Assembly (NCBI GenBank): GCA_002692325.1
Contig: NZJU01000035.1
Coordinates: 1 to 47,056, forward strand
DNA from: Candidatus Pelagibacter sp.
Lineage (GTDB): Bacteria > Pseudomonadota > Alphaproteobacteria > Pelagibacterales > Pelagibacteraceae
Reading direction: 5' to 3'
Length of the DNA stretch: 47,056 nucleotides
Part shown: positions 45,656 through 47,056 of the stretch, one piece after another
How the letters are laid out: every line of letters begins with the position of its first letter
Position numbering within the stretch: position 1 is the first letter of the stretch
Notes under the pieces: generated by a model
Database searches by the model: none
What the model was told of the DNA's origin: nothing
What the model saw: the letters and a program-made list of their open reading frames with translations, nothing else
Program-made: the position numbers and the translations under genes

Positions 45656-46075
45656 ATGATTAAGTATAATTTAATTTGTAAAAATAAACACGAGTTTGAA
45701 AGCTGGTTTTCAGACTCAAATGAATTTGAAAGATTAAAAAAAAACAGGGTATTAGAATGTATTTATTGTAATTCAAAAAAAATAGCAAAGTCAATCATGT
45801 CTCCAAGTGTAGTAAATCAACAATCAAAAAATGTAGATTTTATTTCTACAAAAGAATTAAAAAAAAAGAAAAAACGACTCCAGAATTTAAGAAATTTAGT
45901 TGAAAAAAATTTTGAATATGTGGGAAATAATTTTGCTTCGAAAGTGAGGGAAATATATTACAACAATAAATATAAAAAAAATATTTACGGCACAACTACA
46001 TCTGAAGAAAGAGAAGAATTAAATAAAGAAGGAATAGAATTTGTAAATATTCCCTGGCTTGAAAAAGAAAATTAA
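45656..46075 (+). CDS. DUF1178 family protein
   Basis: The 139-residue protein begins MIKYNLICKNKHEFESWFSD, then has a C-x2-C (ECIYCNSKK, about 35-43), matching the DUF1178 family common in alpha- and betaproteobacteria. The N-terminal C8 with this C-x2-C suggests a small zinc-ribbon-like element. The C-terminal part has EREELNKEGIEFVNIPWL, also typical. Function is unknown. The 3' end overlaps the convergent ubiG by 4 bp. Confidence 0.85.
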   Translation: MIKYNLICKNKHEFESWFSDSNEFERLKKNRVLECIYCNSKKIAKSIMSPSVVNQQSKNVDFISTKELKKKKKRLQNLRNLVEKNFEYVGNNFASKVREIYYNNKYKKNIYGTTTSEEREELNKEGIEFVNIPWLEKEN

Positions 46076-46797
46076 CTTTTAATAGCTGTAACAACATAAT
46101 TTACCGAACAGTTATTTGATCTTGTCCAACTTCCTGAAAATATATTGTAAACAACACCTTTTACGTCTGATACTTTGAAATGATATCTTTCTAATTTCTC
46201 TTTTAACTCTGAGGGTTTTATAAATTTATTCCAATCATGAGTTCCAATTGGCAACCATCTCAATACATACTCTGCACCTAATATCGCTTTTATATATGAT
46301 TCGAATGTTCTGTTTAAAGTAGCCGTGAATATTAGTCCTTGTGGTTTTAAAAGATCAGAACAAGATTTAATGTATAAATCTAAATTATCAACGTGCTCAA
46401 CAATCTCAAGATTCAAAATTACATCAAACTTTTCTTTTACTTTTAGGTTTTCTGGTGAAGTATTTAGATAGTTTATTTTTAATTTGCTTCTATTTGCATG
46501 TAAACGAGCAACATTAATATTTTTTTCAGAAGCGTCAATTCCAGTCACGTTTGCACCAAGTCTACTCATAGGTTCAGAAACAAGTCCACCCCCACAACCT
46601 ATATCTAATATTTTAAGACTTTTTAAATTTAATCTTTTATTTCTGTCTAAACTAAAATGGTCAGTAATTTTTTCTACAATATAATCTATTCTTGTGGGAT
46701 TGAATATATGTAAAGGTTTGAATTTTCCATTTACATCCCACCATTCATCAGCTAAATTTGAAAACTTTTGAATTTCTTTTTTATTTATTGTAGTCAT
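46072..46797 (-). CDS. ubiG: Ubiquinone biosynthesis O-methyltransferase
   Basis: The 241-residue protein starts with EIQKFSNLADEWWDVNGKFKPLHIFNP, the UbiG-specific N-terminus. Methyltransferase motif I is LDIGCGGGLVSEPMSRLGANVTGID (about 65-89), then LNLEIVEHVDN near 129 and the C-terminal GTHDWNKFIKPSEL near 182. It performs both O-methylations in ubiquinone synthesis, supplying the quinone used by the class 2 PyrD of this window. It is divergent from lysC. Confidence 0.95.
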   Translation of the reverse strand: MTTINKKEIQKFSNLADEWWDVNGKFKPLHIFNPTRIDYIVEKITDHFSLDRNKRLNLKSLKILDIGCGGGLVSEPMSRLGANVTGIDASEKNINVARLHANRSKLKINYLNTSPENLKVKEKFDVILNLEIVEHVDNLDLYIKSCSDLLKPQGLIFTATLNRTFESYIKAILGAEYVLRWLPIGTHDWNKFIKPSELKEKLERYHFKVSDVKGVVYNIFSGSWTRSNNCSVNYVVTAIKS

Positions 46798-46849
46798 TCA
46801 TTTTATATATGTTTATGACAATTTATTAGATTATTTAAAAAAAACAACT

Positions 46850-47056
46850 ATGACAAAAAAAGTTTTAAAATTTGGCGGTACTTCAGTAGGATCTGTTGAA
46901 AGAATTCAACATGCGGCAAAAATAGTACAAAGAGAGCATAAAGGTGGGAATAGTTTAATTATTGTTGTTTCAGCAATGGCTGGAAGAACTAATGACCTAT
47001 TAAAAAAATCTGTTGAAATATCAAAAAATTTTGAAAAAAAAGAATTAGAAGTCTTG
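46850..47056 (+). CDS. lysC: Aspartate kinase, N-terminal part (partial)
   Basis: The first 69 codons read VLKFGGTSVGSVERIQHAAK near the start, the KFGGTS nucleotide-binding signature of aspartate kinases, followed by IIVVSAMAGRTNDLL. The gene runs off the window end. It feeds the aspartate family, including the DAP/lysine branch represented here by dapD and dapE. Confidence 0.93.
   Translation, partial: MTKKVLKFGGTSVGSVERIQHAAKIVQREHKGGNSLIIVVSAMAGRTNDLLKKSVEISKNFEKKELEVL

Noticed and set aside
1..47056. CRISPR arrays, rRNA genes, insertion sequences, tmRNA or RNase P RNA
   Set aside because: Reading both strands I found no regularly spaced repeats, transposase genes or recognisable structural RNA genes other than the three tRNAs.

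Overview
The window is a gene-dense, very AT-rich chromosome segment with almost no spacer DNA. Several things point to a streamlined marine alphaproteobacterium of the SAR11/Pelagibacterales type: a class I lysyl-tRNA synthetase, a CobS/CobT pair beside an alphaproteobacterial J-domain protein, the DUF2948-hisD-infA order, DUF1178, a Lys/Arg-rich proteome, and many 1-20 bp gene overlaps. This placement is an inference from gene content and composition; no rRNA gene is present to confirm it.

Layout: (1) 1-4262 (+), the end of pheS, then pheT and lepA, each overlapping the next. (2) 4262-9458, a variable-looking surface/glycan patch: a GT4 glycosyltransferase, a polytopic GT-C-like membrane protein, a membrane-anchored PQQ-type sugar dehydrogenase (-), an FkbM-like methyltransferase (-), tRNA-Ser(GGA) and a second methyltransferase-fold protein. 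It ends in a GC-rich hairpin at 9518-9547. (3) 9553-13117 (-), trkH, an AmpG-like muropeptide permease and an NlpC/P60 peptidase, suggesting K+ uptake plus peptidoglycan recycling. (4) 13209-16717 (+), lysK, pyrD, rpmB and a queuosine-precursor transporter. (5) 16728-21897, cobT, cobS, a J-domain gene, bolA (+), aroB and aroK. (6) 21969-26081 (+), a small membrane protein, a large secreted protein of unknown function, then def-fmt-truA. (7) 26082-33296 (-), rpmH-rnpA-yidD-yidC-argB-HAD-dapD-dapE-SET-GT2, almost without gaps. (8) 33348-41721 (+), a VTT-domain protein, a DUF255 thioredoxin-fold protein, small ORFs, dcd-murA-DUF2948-hisD-infA, tRNA-Phe and a photolyase; tRNA-Thr lies on the minus strand. 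(9) 41722-47056, secA (-), argJ, DUF1178, ubiG (-) and the start of lysC.

The genes are mostly core metabolism: lysine/DAP (dapD, dapE, lysC), arginine (argB, argJ), histidine (hisD), aromatic amino acids (aroK, aroB), pyrimidines (pyrD, dcd), ubiquinone (ubiG), wall synthesis and recycling (murA, ampG, NlpC), protein synthesis and maturation (pheST, lepA, lysK, def, fmt, truA, infA, L28, L34) and protein export or insertion (secA, yidC, yidD).

The most striking observation is that three genes within 2 kb (cobS, bolA, aroB) each carry a +1 frameshift exactly at a 10-11 nt poly-A run. In each case deleting one A restores a complete, family-typical protein. Both 11-A runs I found in genes are frameshifted, whereas all the 9-A runs and most of the 10-A runs I checked are in frame. 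This is either a homopolymer sequencing artefact or real frameshifts that might be rescued by polymerase slippage. Other points of interest are a tRNA-Phe with coupled D-loop/T-loop changes that overlaps the infA stop codon, a eukaryote-like SET/post-SET protein between dapE and a glycosyltransferase, and a tRNA-Ser-like 13-mer inside the only sizeable hairpin between convergent genes. I saw no CRISPR array, insertion sequence, integrase or rRNA gene, and no gene-free stretch longer than 300 bp.
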